Source: Azospirillum cavernae (lineage in GTDB: Bacteria > Pseudomonadota > Alphaproteobacteria > Azospirillales > Azospirillaceae). From it: a stretch of 64,000 nt of DNA. Positions 1 through 8,585 of this stretch are shown in pieces. The stretch spans positions 186,001 through 250,000 of the forward strand of contig NZ_QYUL01000004.1 in the NCBI RefSeq assembly GCF_003590795.1. The letters run 5' to 3'. The notes beneath the pieces are model-generated. The model saw only the letters and a program-made list of their open reading frames with translations, made no database searches and was not told the DNA's origin. The translations under genes and the position numbers were made by a program. Numbering within the stretch: the first letter of the stretch is position 1; every line of letters starts with the position of its first letter.

Positions 1-191
1 ACATGCCCGCCTATGTGGTGGCGGACGCCTTCGCCTCCTATGACACCGAATTGCATGGCACGCCGGTCAGCTTCCAAGTCAATGTTAAAAACATCTTCGA
101 CAAGACATACTACACCTCGGCGGTCAACAATCTCGGCGTCGCGGTTGGGGAGCCGTTGCAGGCGGTCTTCCAAACCAAGGTTCGCTTCTGA
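1..191 (+). CDS. TonB-dependent receptor, C-terminal end (partial)
   Basis: This is the last 60 or so residues of an outer-membrane TonB-dependent receptor; the gene begins before the window. The segment has the closing beta-strands of the barrel, including an N-x-x-N-I-F-D-K-x-Y-Y turn that is typical of ferric-siderophore receptors, and it ends in Phe (V-R-F), the usual C-terminal residue recognised by the BAM machinery. Its TGA stop overlaps the ATG of the periplasmic binding protein that follows, so the two are translationally coupled and form one iron-chelate uptake operon. The substrate (siderophore, haem or cobalamin) cannot be read from this fragment. Confidence 0.85.
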   Translation, partial: MPAYVVADAFASYDTELHGTPVSFQVNVKNIFDKTYYTSAVNNLGVAVGEPLQAVFQTKVRF

Positions 192-1264
192 TGGCGAGGA
201 TGATTGCCGCCGCCGCCTTTGTTTTGGCGCTTCTGCCGCAGCTTGCCGGGGCGGCGGGTGTGCGGACGAAGGATCTGACCGGCGCCGAAATCGTCTTGTC
301 CAAGCCGGTGGAGCGGGTGGTGGCGTTGCCCGCCCCCTCGGCTCCGACGTTGATCGCCGTCGACCGTTCGGCCGACCGTCTTGTCGGCATGCACCAGACG
401 GTGCGCGAGGTGGCGAAATCCGGCCTGCTCGGCAGGTTGTTTCCACGCTTGAACGACGTGCCCGCCTCGCTGCTCAGCGCTGGAAAATCGGCCTTCATGC
501 CGAATGTTGAGGCCATCGCGGCCCTGGAACCCGACCTTGTGCTGCAACGGGGTGAACTGGGGCCTCAGGTGGTGTCGCCGCTGGTCGAGGCTGGGCTGAA
601 AACCGCGCTGATCGTCTATGGTGACGAGGACGCCACGCGCCGCAACATCCGCCTGATGGCCGATCTGGTCGGCCAACCGGAGCGGGGGGAGGCGTTGGTC
701 GCCTGGCGGGATGACGTCCTTGGGCGCATCGCCCGTCCCGATCATGCCGCCAGCGGCGGGCCAACCGTGTTGTTTCTGTCGCGGATGGCTGGCCATCTGG
801 TGGCGACCGGAACAGGGACGCCAACCGATTTCGCCATGACCGTCGCCGGTGGCCGGAATGTCGCCGCTGAGCGGGCTGGCTCCATCACCGTCACCGCCGA
901 GCAGATCATGATCTGGGATCCCCAAATCATCCTGCTGAACAGCGCCAACCGCGATCTGAATCCAGCCGACGTCTATGCGGATCCCCTGCTGTCCAGCACC
1001 GCCGCCGCGAAGGCCAGGCGGGTCTACAAGGCGCCCGTCGGCGCCTTTCGTTGGGAGCCGCCGAACGCCGAAAATCCGCTGTTCTGGCTGTGGTTGGCCA
1101 AGCTGTTCGCCCCGGACGCCCAAACATACGATCTGCGGGGCGAGATCCGACGGGGCATCGCGCTGGTCTATGGCCGGGAACCATCCGAGGCGGAGATCGA
1201 CCATCTGCTGCTGCCCGAGATCAATCAGGGGGCGCTGAATTATGACCGTATCGTCAGCCGCTGA
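191..1264 (+). CDS. Periplasmic iron-chelate binding protein (FecB/BtuF type)
   Basis: Periplasmic substrate-binding component of a type II ABC importer for ferric siderophore or a related chelate. The 357-residue protein opens with a signal peptide (hydrophobic residues about 4-20, Ala-rich cleavage region). It then has the class III binding-protein layout: an early segment in which a conserved VxRVVAL strand precedes the first lobe, a central linking helix, and a second lobe with the NxAAERAG-type loop. The start ATG overlaps the receptor stop by one base. Its 3' end overlaps the permease start by 23 bases. The operon order receptor, binding protein, permease, ATPase supports the role; the exact ligand is not known. 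Confidence 0.85.
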   Translation: MARMIAAAAFVLALLPQLAGAAGVRTKDLTGAEIVLSKPVERVVALPAPSAPTLIAVDRSADRLVGMHQTVREVAKSGLLGRLFPRLNDVPASLLSAGKSAFMPNVEAIAALEPDLVLQRGELGPQVVSPLVEAGLKTALIVYGDEDATRRNIRLMADLVGQPERGEALVAWRDDVLGRIARPDHAASGGPTVLFLSRMAGHLVATGTGTPTDFAMTVAGGRNVAAERAGSITVTAEQIMIWDPQIILLNSANRDLNPADVYADPLLSSTAAAKARRVYKAPVGAFRWEPPNAENPLFWLWLAKLFAPDAQTYDLRGEIRRGIALVYGREPSEAEIDHLLLPEINQGALNYDRIVSR

Positions 1265-2315
1265 TTCTCGGGATGGCGTCACCGCCCACGCCGCCGCGAC
1301 CAACCGTTCCTGGCTGTTGGTTGCGATGGCTGCGGCGCTGGTGGCGATGATGGTGGTCGCGCTGTGCGCCGGTCGTTTCTCCGTCACGCCGGGAACCGCG
1401 CTGCGCATCGTCGCGGCGCAGATTCTGCCGGGCGGGCTGGAAGCCGACTGGAGTTCGTTGCAGGAACGGATCGTCCTGCTGGTGCGGATGCCGCGCGTGC
1501 TGATGGCTGCGGCCTGCGGCGCCGGTTTGGCCCTGTGCGGGGCGGCCCTTCAGGGGGTGTTCCGCAATCCGCTGGTGTCGCCGCACATTCTCGGCGTGTC
1601 GTCGGGCGCGTCGCTTGGCGGAGCCGTGGCGATCCTGCTGGGCGTGTCGGGGGCCGGGCTGGTCGGGCTGTCTTTTCTGGCTGGCGCCGCCGCCTTGCTG
1701 CTGGTCGGGCTTCTGGCCCGCATCGACGGACGCAGCGGCGTCGTCACCGTGGTGCTGACCGGCGTCGTCGTCTCGGCCTTGTTCAGCGCGCTGGTGTCGA
1801 TGGCCCAATTCCTGGCCGATCCCGACAGCTCGCTTCCCGCCATCGTGTTCTGGCTGATGGGCAGCTTCGCCGCCGCCGGGTGGCGCCAGACGCTGCTGGC
1901 GGCGCCGGTGATCCTGGCCGGGGGGCTGGTCATCTGGGCCATGCGCTTCCGCATCAACCTGCTGTCGTTGGGCGAGGATGACGCCCGCATGTTGGGCGTG
2001 CGGGTGGAGCGCGACCGTTGGCTGATCTTTGCGGCGGTGGCGCTGGTCGAAGCGACGGTGGTCTCCTTTTCTGGGGTGATCGGCTGGGTTGGGCTGGTGG
2101 TTCCGCATTTTGCCCGGCTGCTGGTCGGATCCGACCATAGAATCTTGATTCCGGCTTCGGCCTTGATGGGCGGGGCCTATCTGCTGCTGATCGACACCAT
2201 CGCCCGCACGGCGACCACGGCGGAGATCCCGCTGGGGGTGCTGACGGCCATCGTCGGCGCCCCGATCTTCGCGCTGCTGTTGCGGCAACGGCAGAAACAG
2301 GAGATGGGCGAATGA
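1242..2315 (+). CDS. FecCD-family iron-chelate ABC permease
   Basis: Inner-membrane permease of the importer. The 357 residues include about nine or ten hydrophobic helices and the family hallmarks: a G-A-A-L-Q-G segment near residue 100 followed by N-P-L-V-x-P-x-I-L-G-V-S-S-G-A, and near the C-terminus a G-x-I-G-W-V-G-L-V-V-P-H segment that forms the coupling region for the ATPase. Length is normal for the BtuC/FecC/FhuB-half family. The start lies inside the previous gene, and its TGA overlaps the ATG of the ATPase gene (ATGA), so the three are tightly coupled. It probably works as a homodimer because no second permease gene is present. Confidence 0.93.
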   Translation: MTVSSAADSRDGVTAHAAATNRSWLLVAMAAALVAMMVVALCAGRFSVTPGTALRIVAAQILPGGLEADWSSLQERIVLLVRMPRVLMAAACGAGLALCGAALQGVFRNPLVSPHILGVSSGASLGGAVAILLGVSGAGLVGLSFLAGAAALLLVGLLARIDGRSGVVTVVLTGVVVSALFSALVSMAQFLADPDSSLPAIVFWLMGSFAAAGWRQTLLAAPVILAGGLVIWAMRFRINLLSLGEDDARMLGVRVERDRWLIFAAVALVEATVVSFSGVIGWVGLVVPHFARLLVGSDHRILIPASALMGGAYLLLIDTIARTATTAEIPLGVLTAIVGAPIFALLLRQRQKQEMGE

Positions 2316-3067
2316 TCGGCCTGAACGGCGCCGGAGTGAGGCGCGGCGAGCGCTGGATTTTCCGCCATCTTGATCTTCAGCTTGGCCCGGGGCGTTGTCT
2401 GGCGGTGCTCGGCCCCAATGGACGGGGGAAGACCACGTTGATCCGCGCGCTGGCCGGTCTGCTGCCGCTGGCCGAAGGGGAGCGGAGCGCCCCGCAGGAG
2501 ATCGGTTACGTCGCGCAGTCGATCGGCGACAGCGTTCCCTATCGTTGCCTTGACGTCGTGGTGATGGGGCGGGCAAGGCGGATCGGTCTGTTTGGCTCGC
2601 CGAGCCGGGCCGACTACCGGGCCGCCGAAGACGCGTTGGCCCAGGTCGATGGGTTGCGGTTCGCCGACCGCTTTTTCAACCGCCTGTCGGGCGGCGAGCG
2701 GCAGATCGTGATGTTGGCCCGCGCGCTGGTCACTGGCGCGGAGGTGCTGATCCTCGACGAGCCAGCCTCGGCGCTGGACCTCGCCAACCAAGCGCTGCTG
2801 CTGTCGGTTCTCCACCAACTGCGCGCGGATGGGCGGCACGCCATCCTGTTCAGCACCCATCTGCCCCAGCATGCGCTTTGCATCGCCGACGAGGCCCTGC
2901 TGATGTTGGGAGTAGAGGAGCATCTCCAAGGGGCGGCGGACACGGTGATGACGGAAGCCAACTTGGCGCGGCTCTACGGAATTCCCATTCACCGCGCGCG
3001 GGTCGCCGGAACGGTCGAGGCGGTGGTTCCCGTCTTCCTTGACGGGGTGGGAACCGCGCGCTCGTAA
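2312..3067 (+). CDS. Iron-chelate ABC transporter ATP-binding protein
   Basis: Cytoplasmic ATPase of the importer, 251 residues, FepC/BtuD-like. A Walker A motif (GPNGRGKTT) lies near residue 35, the ABC signature LSGGERQ near residue 127 and a Walker B ending in ILDEP near residue 150, with the switch His in the FSTHLPQHA segment about 30 residues later. The start codon overlaps the permease stop by four bases. It is the last gene of the uptake operon; about 55 bases after it lies a GC-rich hairpin without a clear T-run. Confidence 0.93.
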   Translation: MIGLNGAGVRRGERWIFRHLDLQLGPGRCLAVLGPNGRGKTTLIRALAGLLPLAEGERSAPQEIGYVAQSIGDSVPYRCLDVVVMGRARRIGLFGSPSRADYRAAEDALAQVDGLRFADRFFNRLSGGERQIVMLARALVTGAEVLILDEPASALDLANQALLLSVLHQLRADGRHAILFSTHLPQHALCIADEALLMLGVEEHLQGAADTVMTEANLARLYGIPIHRARVAGTVEAVVPVFLDGVGTARS

Positions 3068-3122
3068 CTCGGCCCCCATTTCCCACGCGCGGAGATTGGG
3101 TCGTCGGTCGTCTGGGGGGCTT

Positions 3123-3153
3123 CCCGCGTCACCCCTGCATGGGGCGACGCGGG
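3123..3153 (+). terminator. GC-rich hairpin after the iron-uptake operon
   Basis: Arms CCCGCGTC and GACGCGGG enclose a second pairing CCCC/GGGG around a TGCAT loop, giving a nearly continuous 12-bp stem with one A-C mismatch. There is no T-tract after it, so it may protect the transcript 3' end or mark a Rho-dependent stop rather than be a classical intrinsic terminator. The rest of 3068-3338 holds nothing I can name. Confidence 0.45.
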
Positions 3154-3338
3154 CAATTCGTCAGTCGCCGGTGAGGTTGTCGTGATCGTTCGTCTCAGTC
3201 ACGATCCATGCGTCCGAAACCGTACCGTTCTGTTTTACGACAGACGGGCATTCCAACTTTGCGCCGCCGATTCAAGTTGAAGTGCGACGTCGGATGACTT
3301 TGTGTGACTACAATCCTTTTTGTGTTTTCGTGATGTCG

Positions 3339-3413
3339 CCCCGGTAGTCCACAGGCTTGATCCGACGGCTCCCCATATAGCCAAGGCGGATCAAGCCTGT
3401 GGACCCACCGGGG
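3339..3413. repeat. Long inverted repeat at the edge of the IS30 remnant
   Basis: Two perfect 18-base arms, 3347-3364 and 3387-3404 (GTCCACAGGCTTGATCCG and its reverse complement), flank a 22-base spacer. After a small offset the pairing continues in CCCCGGT (3339-3345) and ACCGGGG (3407-3413). The right arm covers the stop codon of the transposase fragment. It could be two IS ends left head to head, or a palindromic target of the kind IS30 elements favour. Confidence 0.75.
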
Positions 3414-3816
3414 CGAGCGGTCGGGAGAGAGGATGTTCAGGATTTCTGACCTGCGCCGAGGTGGCGAGAGAAGCCAGATTGGCGGCGAAAACTTCAGCGG
3501 GCGTGCGATAGCCCAGGCGCCGCCGAGGCGTGTCGTTCAGACGGCGGGCGAGGGCGGTCAGAGCTGCCGATGTCCGCTCGGTTTCCGGGCTGGCGAGCGG
3601 GAGGCGCCTGCGCACACGGCCATTGGCGTTCTCGACCCCTCTCTTTTGCCATGGACTGTGGGGATCGCAGAAATAGCTGTCCATCGTCAAAGCCTTATAA
3701 GCGAAGAACTCCGTTCCCCGATCAAAGGTGATGGTCATGCGGGCAGGGCAGGGAAAACCAGCGCTCCGGCGGGATCGGGTTGCCGCGCAGCTTGCAGCCC
3801 AAGTGACCGCACCCAA
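3391..3816 (-). pseudogene. IS30-family transposase, C-terminal remnant
   Basis: Only the last third of an IS30-type DDE transposase is present. Recognisable homology starts at about 3740 with TFDRGTEF, which carries the second catalytic Asp. It continues with a C-D-P-H-S-P-W-Q segment and then VENANGRVRRRLP, which carries the catalytic Glu, and ends with the family's LNDTPRRRLGYRTP region. The N-terminal helix-turn-helix and the first catalytic Asp are absent, and the roughly 25 residues before the homology do not look like transposase. The fragment therefore cannot be active. It marks an old insertion between the iron-uptake operon and the chemoreceptor gene. Confidence 0.85.
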
Positions 3817-3827
3817 AGTTTAAGCCA

Positions 3828-3841
3828 TTGTTTTAAAACAA
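3828..3841. repeat. Perfect 14-bp AT-rich palindrome
   Basis: TTGTTTTAAAACAA reads the same on both strands. It sits in the AT-rich stretch between the IS30 remnant and the chemoreceptor gene. It could be a regulator site or chance; no adjacent start codon depends on it. Confidence 0.3.
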
Positions 3842-3975
3842 GAGTTTCACTTCAGGATAGAACCTGCCCCGCGAACATAATAAAAACTCATAACTATTAT
3901 TATGGAAAACATTGGATTCCGGCGATATGGGCGCGTCGGCACGACCCACGTCGCCCTTATCCTCAACCAACCAGG

Positions 3976-4000
3976 GGCCGCCCATCGACGCCGGGCGGCC
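3976..4000 (-). terminator. Hairpin downstream of the chemoreceptor gene
   Basis: Arms GGCCGCCC (3976-3983) and GGGCGGCC (3993-4000) pair perfectly around a nine-base loop, only six bases after the chemoreceptor stop codon on the minus strand. No T-run follows, so termination efficiency is uncertain. Confidence 0.45.
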
Positions 4001-4005
4001 TTATG

Positions 4006-5691
4006 TCAGGCGGCGCGGATGCCCGACAGGAACTGTTCGACCTGCGCCTTCAGGCGAACGGATTGCTGGGCCAAATCGCTGGACGCGCCCAGCACCTGGG
4101 CCGCCGCCGCGCCGGTCTGGTTGGCGGCTTGGCTGACGGTGACGATGTTCGCGCTGACGGCTTGGGTGCCGGAGGCGGCCTCTTGCACGTTGCGGGAGAT
4201 TTCGGCGGTCGCCGCTCCCTGCTCCTCGATGGCCGACGCGATGGAGGTCGCCACCTGCCGGATGTTGCCGATGGTGTGGCCGATTCCGGCGATGGCGTTG
4301 GCGGCCCCGTCGGTCGCCCCCTGCATGGAGGAAATCTGGCTGGAGATGTCTTCCGTCGCCTTCGCGGTCTGGGTGGCGAGATTTTTGACCTCGTTGGCGA
4401 CGACGGCGAAGCCCTTGCCCGCTTCGCCCGCACGGGCGGCCTCGATGGTGGCGTTCAGCGCCAACAGGTTGGTTTGGCTGGCGATGCCGGTGATGAGGCG
4501 GACGATCTCGCCGATCCGCTGGGCCTGATCGACCAACCCTTGCACGGTTCGATTGGTCTGGTCGGCCTCGGCGCTCGCCTGATTGGCGATGTCGGTGGAC
4601 CGAGAGACTTGAGAGCTGATTTCCGTGATCGACGCGGCCAGCTCTTCGGTCGCCGCCGCCACGGTCTGAACATTGACCGACGCCTCTTCAGCGGCCCGCG
4701 CGGTGGCGGTGGCGCGCTCGTTGGTGTCCTCGGCGATTCCCGACATGCTTTTCGCGGTCGCTTCCAGTTCCGCCGCTGCGTTGGACACGGTGTTCAGGAT
4801 GCTGGCGATGTTGCGCTCGAACGCGCCGATCATGCGCTCGATGGCCTCGGTGCGCCGTTCGCGTGCCGCCCGGTCGCGCGCCTGTTCGGCCTCCAGACGG
4901 TCGGCGGTTTGCATGGCGTCGCGGAAGACCAGAACCGCCGTGGCCATGGTTCCGACCTCGTCGGCGCGAGTGGCGTCGGAGAGATCGGCGTCATAATGTT
5001 TGTGCGTCAGCCGCTCCATCGCCGCCGTCAGTCGGGCCAGCGGCAGGACAATCCCCCGCCGGGCGATCAGCGCCGACAGGATGATTCCGGCCAGCGTGCC
5101 GATCAGGACGAAGGACACAACCATCAGGGTGACGGAATGCTCGACATCGTCCAACCGCTGGGTCAGCCGTTCGCCTTCCTTGATTTCGTTGTCAATCAGG
5201 GGATCGGTCAGTTGGGACGCGGCGCGTTCGCTGTCGCGCAATTCGCTGCGGAACAGCGCGCGCGCGTCGTCACGCTTTCCGGCCAGGGCCAGATCGCGAA
5301 CCTTGCCCAGACTGTCCCGAACCTTCGTTTGCAGCGTGACCATCTGCCCGCTGCGATCCCGTCCGGCGCTTCGCAACCGCGCGTCCAACTCCTGGGTCAG
5401 CCGTCCCATGGCGTCCAAACGCTCGGCGAAACGGCCCTTCAACCCGGCTTGCCCCTGGTCGTCTTCGGCGATCAAATTCAGCCCGTCGCGCTGCAACGCC
5501 CGGCTGACCGACCGCAATTCCGACGCGGTGACGACCACGGCGTTGCTTTGCAACAGGGCGTGGGTCGCGTCGTCGGTGCGGGCCATCCCCCACAAAGCCA
5601 CCCCGCCAATCGACATGGCGATTAAGGACAGCACGGCGACCGGGGCCAAAAGCTTGGTCGATATCTTCACCAGTCTCTCCTTGCGCAGCAT
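4006..5691 (-). CDS. Methyl-accepting chemotaxis protein
   Basis: Transmembrane chemoreceptor of 561 residues. TM1 is at about 13-36. A helical periplasmic sensor of about 150 residues, 4HB-like, follows. TM2 is at about 187-211, HAMP at about 211-262, and the long coiled-coil signalling domain runs to the end. The tip has the canonical sequence QTNLLALNATIEAARAGEAG, so it should engage CheA/CheW. I chose the Met at 5691; upstream in-frame codons add a stretch without hydrophobic or sensor character. It stands alone, with no che genes nearby, as is usual for dispersed receptors in motile alphaproteobacteria. The stimulus is unknown. Confidence 0.92.
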   Translation of the reverse strand: MLRKERLVKISTKLLAPVAVLSLIAMSIGGVALWGMARTDDATHALLQSNAVVVTASELRSVSRALQRDGLNLIAEDDQGQAGLKGRFAERLDAMGRLTQELDARLRSAGRDRSGQMVTLQTKVRDSLGKVRDLALAGKRDDARALFRSELRDSERAASQLTDPLIDNEIKEGERLTQRLDDVEHSVTLMVVSFVLIGTLAGIILSALIARRGIVLPLARLTAAMERLTHKHYDADLSDATRADEVGTMATAVLVFRDAMQTADRLEAEQARDRAARERRTEAIERMIGAFERNIASILNTVSNAAAELEATAKSMSGIAEDTNERATATARAAEEASVNVQTVAAATEELAASITEISSQVSRSTDIANQASAEADQTNRTVQGLVDQAQRIGEIVRLITGIASQTNLLALNATIEAARAGEAGKGFAVVANEVKNLATQTAKATEDISSQISSMQGATDGAANAIAGIGHTIGNIRQVATSIASAIEEQGAATAEISRNVQEAASGTQAVSANIVTVSQAANQTGAAAAQVLGASSDLAQQSVRLKAQVEQFLSGIRAA

Positions 5692-5822
5692 GTCCCATTG
5701 ACCGCATGGCATGGGTCGATGCGACATGGTGCGCCGATTGTCGTGGATCGGAAATCAGGAGAGACCCGGAGAGGATACAGACTTGCAGCATAGAGCCAAA
5801 CGGAAGCGGCGGTGGCGAGCGC

Positions 5823-6344
5823 CTATTCTTCCGTCGCGTTGAAGCGGTAGCGGAAGTCGCAATGGTCGTCGCCCTGCATCAGGGTCTTCGTCCGCGTCAT
5901 GGTGATGCGCGGGTCGTAGCCGGTGCAGAACGCCGCGTCGCGGTTGCAGGACAGCAGATGGCCGACGTGACCCAGCCCCATCGACCGATACATCTCGGCG
6001 TAGCGGCAGCGGGTGACGTTGTAATCGAAATGGTCGTCGTCCCGTCGCGTCACCGCGATGCGCAGGGCGTCGTCCTTGGTCCAGAGATGTTGCAGGTCGG
6101 CGAAGCTGTTCAGGCTGGTGCCGTTCGGCTCCTGCGCGGCGAAAGCGGCGGCGGCGGCCAGGGCGGCCTTGGTGATCGCCGCGCCCAGAATCTCTTGCGC
6201 CATGACATCGCCCAGCCGGGCGGCCATTTCCTCATAGACCGGCTTCAGGATTTCCGCCTCGATCCGGCGGCGCTCCAGAATGCCCATCGCCGTCGCGGTT
6301 GTCGTGGGCGTCGCGGCGGGCGGTGTTTCAGCGGAATCCGTCAT
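5823..6344 (-). CDS. ATC hydrolase-like protein (L-2-amino-thiazoline-4-carboxylate hydrolase family)
   Basis: 173 residues. The C-terminal half matches what I recall of the ATC hydrolase family, whose founding member opens a thiazoline ring during L-cysteine synthesis from ATC in Pseudomonas. Visible family marks are a CRYAEMY segment near residue 110, a conserved SCNRDAAFC segment near 130 and the closing DHCDFRYR motif near 160. The Thr/Ala-rich first 20 residues look disordered. It lies 32 bases after the molybdopterin oxidoreductase gene on the same strand, so the two are probably cotranscribed. The true substrate in this organism is unknown; many family members sit in catabolic clusters unrelated to cysteine. 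Confidence 0.7.
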   Translation of the reverse strand: MTDSAETPPAATPTTTATAMGILERRRIEAEILKPVYEEMAARLGDVMAQEILGAAITKAALAAAAAFAAQEPNGTSLNSFADLQHLWTKDDALRIAVTRRDDDHFDYNVTRCRYAEMYRSMGLGHVGHLLSCNRDAAFCTGYDPRITMTRTKTLMQGDDHCDFRYRFNATEE

Positions 6345-6376
6345 CGCATCCTCGCGGATCGGGGTGGAACAAGACG

Positions 6377-8476
6377 TCAGTCGGGGCAGCGGCGCAAACG
6401 GACGTGGCTGTCATGGACGGCGGCGCCGCCGAAGGGGGCCACCGGGTCGGCCCCGGTCAGGGTGTTGATGCCGCGCCCGCCCGGGTGGGCGGCGTTGGGC
6501 CAGATCGATTCGGCGATGACCACGCCGCGCCGCACCCCGTCGAACAGCCGGACATCCAGGATCACCGCGCCGCGCCGGTTCGTCAACTCCACCCGGTCGC
6601 CCTCGGCCAGCCCCTGCCCCGCCGCGTCGTCGGGGTGGATCATCAGGGTGGGCTGCCGTTCGCGCGCCTGGGATCCCGGCGTTTCGGTGAAGCTGCTGTT
6701 TAGGAAGTGCCGGGCCGGAGCCGTCACCAGACGGAAAGGATGCTCCTCGTCCGCCGCCTCGATCACCGGCCAATGGTCGGGAAAGGACGGCATCGCCGCC
6801 ACCGGCCCGAACTGCGAGGGCGCTGGGTAGGACAGCGCCGCCCAATCGGGCTTCAGCCGGAACCGGCCATCGGGCCAGGGGAAGCCGTCCACGCAATGGG
6901 CGGTGTTGAAATCCGGCTGCGCGTCGATGAAGCGGGCCTCCTCCAGCGCCGCCAGCCGCCCCCAGCCCGACGCCTGAAGCGTGGCGTCGATCAACTCGCG
7001 CGCCGTCATGCCAAAGCCCGGATGCTGGTCCACCCCCAGCCGTTTGGCGAGGGCGGTGACGACGGCGTGGTTGGACCGGCAGTCGCCCGGCGGGTCGATC
7101 AGCGCCGGGCCGAACAGGATGTGCTGGTTGCCGCCGGACTGGTAGAGGTCGTCATGCTCCAGAAACATGGTGGCGGGCAGCACGATGTCGGCCATCCGCG
7201 CCGTGTCGGTCATGAATTGTTCGTGCACGCAGGTGAACAGATCGTCGCGGGCGAAGCCCCGCCGGACGCGGGTCTGGTCGGGGGCGACCGCCATCGGGTT
7301 GGTGTTCTGGATCAGCAGCGCCGTCACCGGCGGTCCGCCCGCCAACGCCTCGGCGTCGCCGTCCAGGATCGGGCCGATGCGCGATTGGTCCAACATGCGC
7401 ACGGTCGGGTCGCGCAGGTCCAACCCCTCGATCAGCGTCTTGTCCCAATGATAGATCGCGCCGTTGGTGTGGAAGACGCCGCCGCCCTCGTGCCGCCACG
7501 CGCCGCTGACCACGGGGATGCAGGACGCCGCGTGCATGTTGACCGCCCCATTGCGCGAGCGGGTGAAGCCATAGCCCAGCCGGAAAAAGGCGCGCGGGGT
7601 CTGCCCGACCAGCCGGGCGAAGGCCTCGATCTCGGCGGCGGGCAGGCCGGTGATCGCCTCGGCCCAGACCGGATCGCGGTCGGCCAGATGCGCTTCCAAC
7701 CCGTCGGCGTCGGCGGCGTGGCTGGCCAGATAGGCGCGGTCGGCCAGCCCATCGCGAAACAGCACATGCATCACCGCGCAGGCCAAGGCCCCATCGGTGC
7801 CGGGACGAATCAGCAGCGGGATGTCGGCCTGCTCCATCGTCGGCGTGCGGTAGACGTCCACCACGGCGATCTTCGCCCCGCGCTCCTTGCGGGCGCGCAC
7901 CGCGTGGGTCATCACGTTGACCTGGGTGGAGACCGCGTTGGTCCCCCAGATCACGACAAGGTCGGAGCGCGCCATCTCGCGCGGATCGACCCCGGCCAGA
8001 CGGCCAACCCCGGCGAGGAAGCCCGACCAGGCCGGGTTGGTGCAGATGGTCGAAAAGAAGCCGGAATAGCCCTTGGCGTGGCGCAGCCGGTTGATGCCGT
8101 CGCGCTGAACCAACCCCATGGTTCCGGCGTAGAAATAGGGCCAGACGCTTTCCGCGCCATGGCGCCGCTCCGCCGCCAGAAAGCGGTCGGCGACGATGTC
8201 CAGCGCCTCGTCCCAGCCGATGGGGGCGAAGTCGCCCGATCCCTTCGGCCCGGTGCGGCGCAAGGGCTGGGTCAGCCGGTCGGGGTGGTGGACGCGCTCG
8301 GCGTAGCGGGCGACCTTGGCGCAGATCACGCCCGCCGTGTAGCTGTGGTCCGCCGCCCCGCGCACCCGCCCGATCCGCCGCCCAATCTGCGGATCGTCGC
8401 GGATCTCCACCTCCAGCGCGCAGGTGGACGGACAATCATGCGGGCAGACGGTGGCGTGCGCGTTGGGGGCGGGCAT
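6377..8476 (-). CDS. Molybdopterin-dependent oxidoreductase with one 4Fe-4S cluster
   Basis: 699-residue member of the DMSO-reductase superfamily (BisC/formate dehydrogenase-like). The N-terminus has a CxxxCxxxC group (Cys11, 15, 19) and a fourth Cys at 52 in GVICAK, which together bind a [4Fe-4S] cluster. The following hundreds of residues show the nucleotide-cofactor binding pattern (ATNxxSTQ-like WGTNAVSTQ near 190) and the C-terminal molybdopterin-dinucleotide-binding barrel with LTNRRGAV. There is no Tat signal, so the enzyme is cytoplasmic. No partner iron-sulfur or membrane subunit is adjacent. Its probable operon partner is the ATC hydrolase-like gene. The substrate cannot be deduced. 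Confidence 0.88.
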   Translation of the reverse strand: MPAPNAHATVCPHDCPSTCALEVEIRDDPQIGRRIGRVRGAADHSYTAGVICAKVARYAERVHHPDRLTQPLRRTGPKGSGDFAPIGWDEALDIVADRFLAAERRHGAESVWPYFYAGTMGLVQRDGINRLRHAKGYSGFFSTICTNPAWSGFLAGVGRLAGVDPREMARSDLVVIWGTNAVSTQVNVMTHAVRARKERGAKIAVVDVYRTPTMEQADIPLLIRPGTDGALACAVMHVLFRDGLADRAYLASHAADADGLEAHLADRDPVWAEAITGLPAAEIEAFARLVGQTPRAFFRLGYGFTRSRNGAVNMHAASCIPVVSGAWRHEGGGVFHTNGAIYHWDKTLIEGLDLRDPTVRMLDQSRIGPILDGDAEALAGGPPVTALLIQNTNPMAVAPDQTRVRRGFARDDLFTCVHEQFMTDTARMADIVLPATMFLEHDDLYQSGGNQHILFGPALIDPPGDCRSNHAVVTALAKRLGVDQHPGFGMTARELIDATLQASGWGRLAALEEARFIDAQPDFNTAHCVDGFPWPDGRFRLKPDWAALSYPAPSQFGPVAAMPSFPDHWPVIEAADEEHPFRLVTAPARHFLNSSFTETPGSQARERQPTLMIHPDDAAGQGLAEGDRVELTNRRGAVILDVRLFDGVRRGVVIAESIWPNAAHPGGRGINTLTGADPVAPFGGAAVHDSHVRLRRCPD

Positions 8477-8585
8477 CGTTGGGCTTCCGGTCGGAACGTG
8501 CGGCGTCCGGTTTGGCGCGGCGCCTCGTTCGTGTGCTTAGCATGGCGCAAGGAGGCTGTCGAACCGCGCCGCCAAAGCGCCCGCT

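Noticed and set aside
3433..5625. A 730-codon plus-strand open frame
   Set aside because: It is antisense to the chemoreceptor and IS30 fragment, with no recognisable domain and composition typical of shadow frames.
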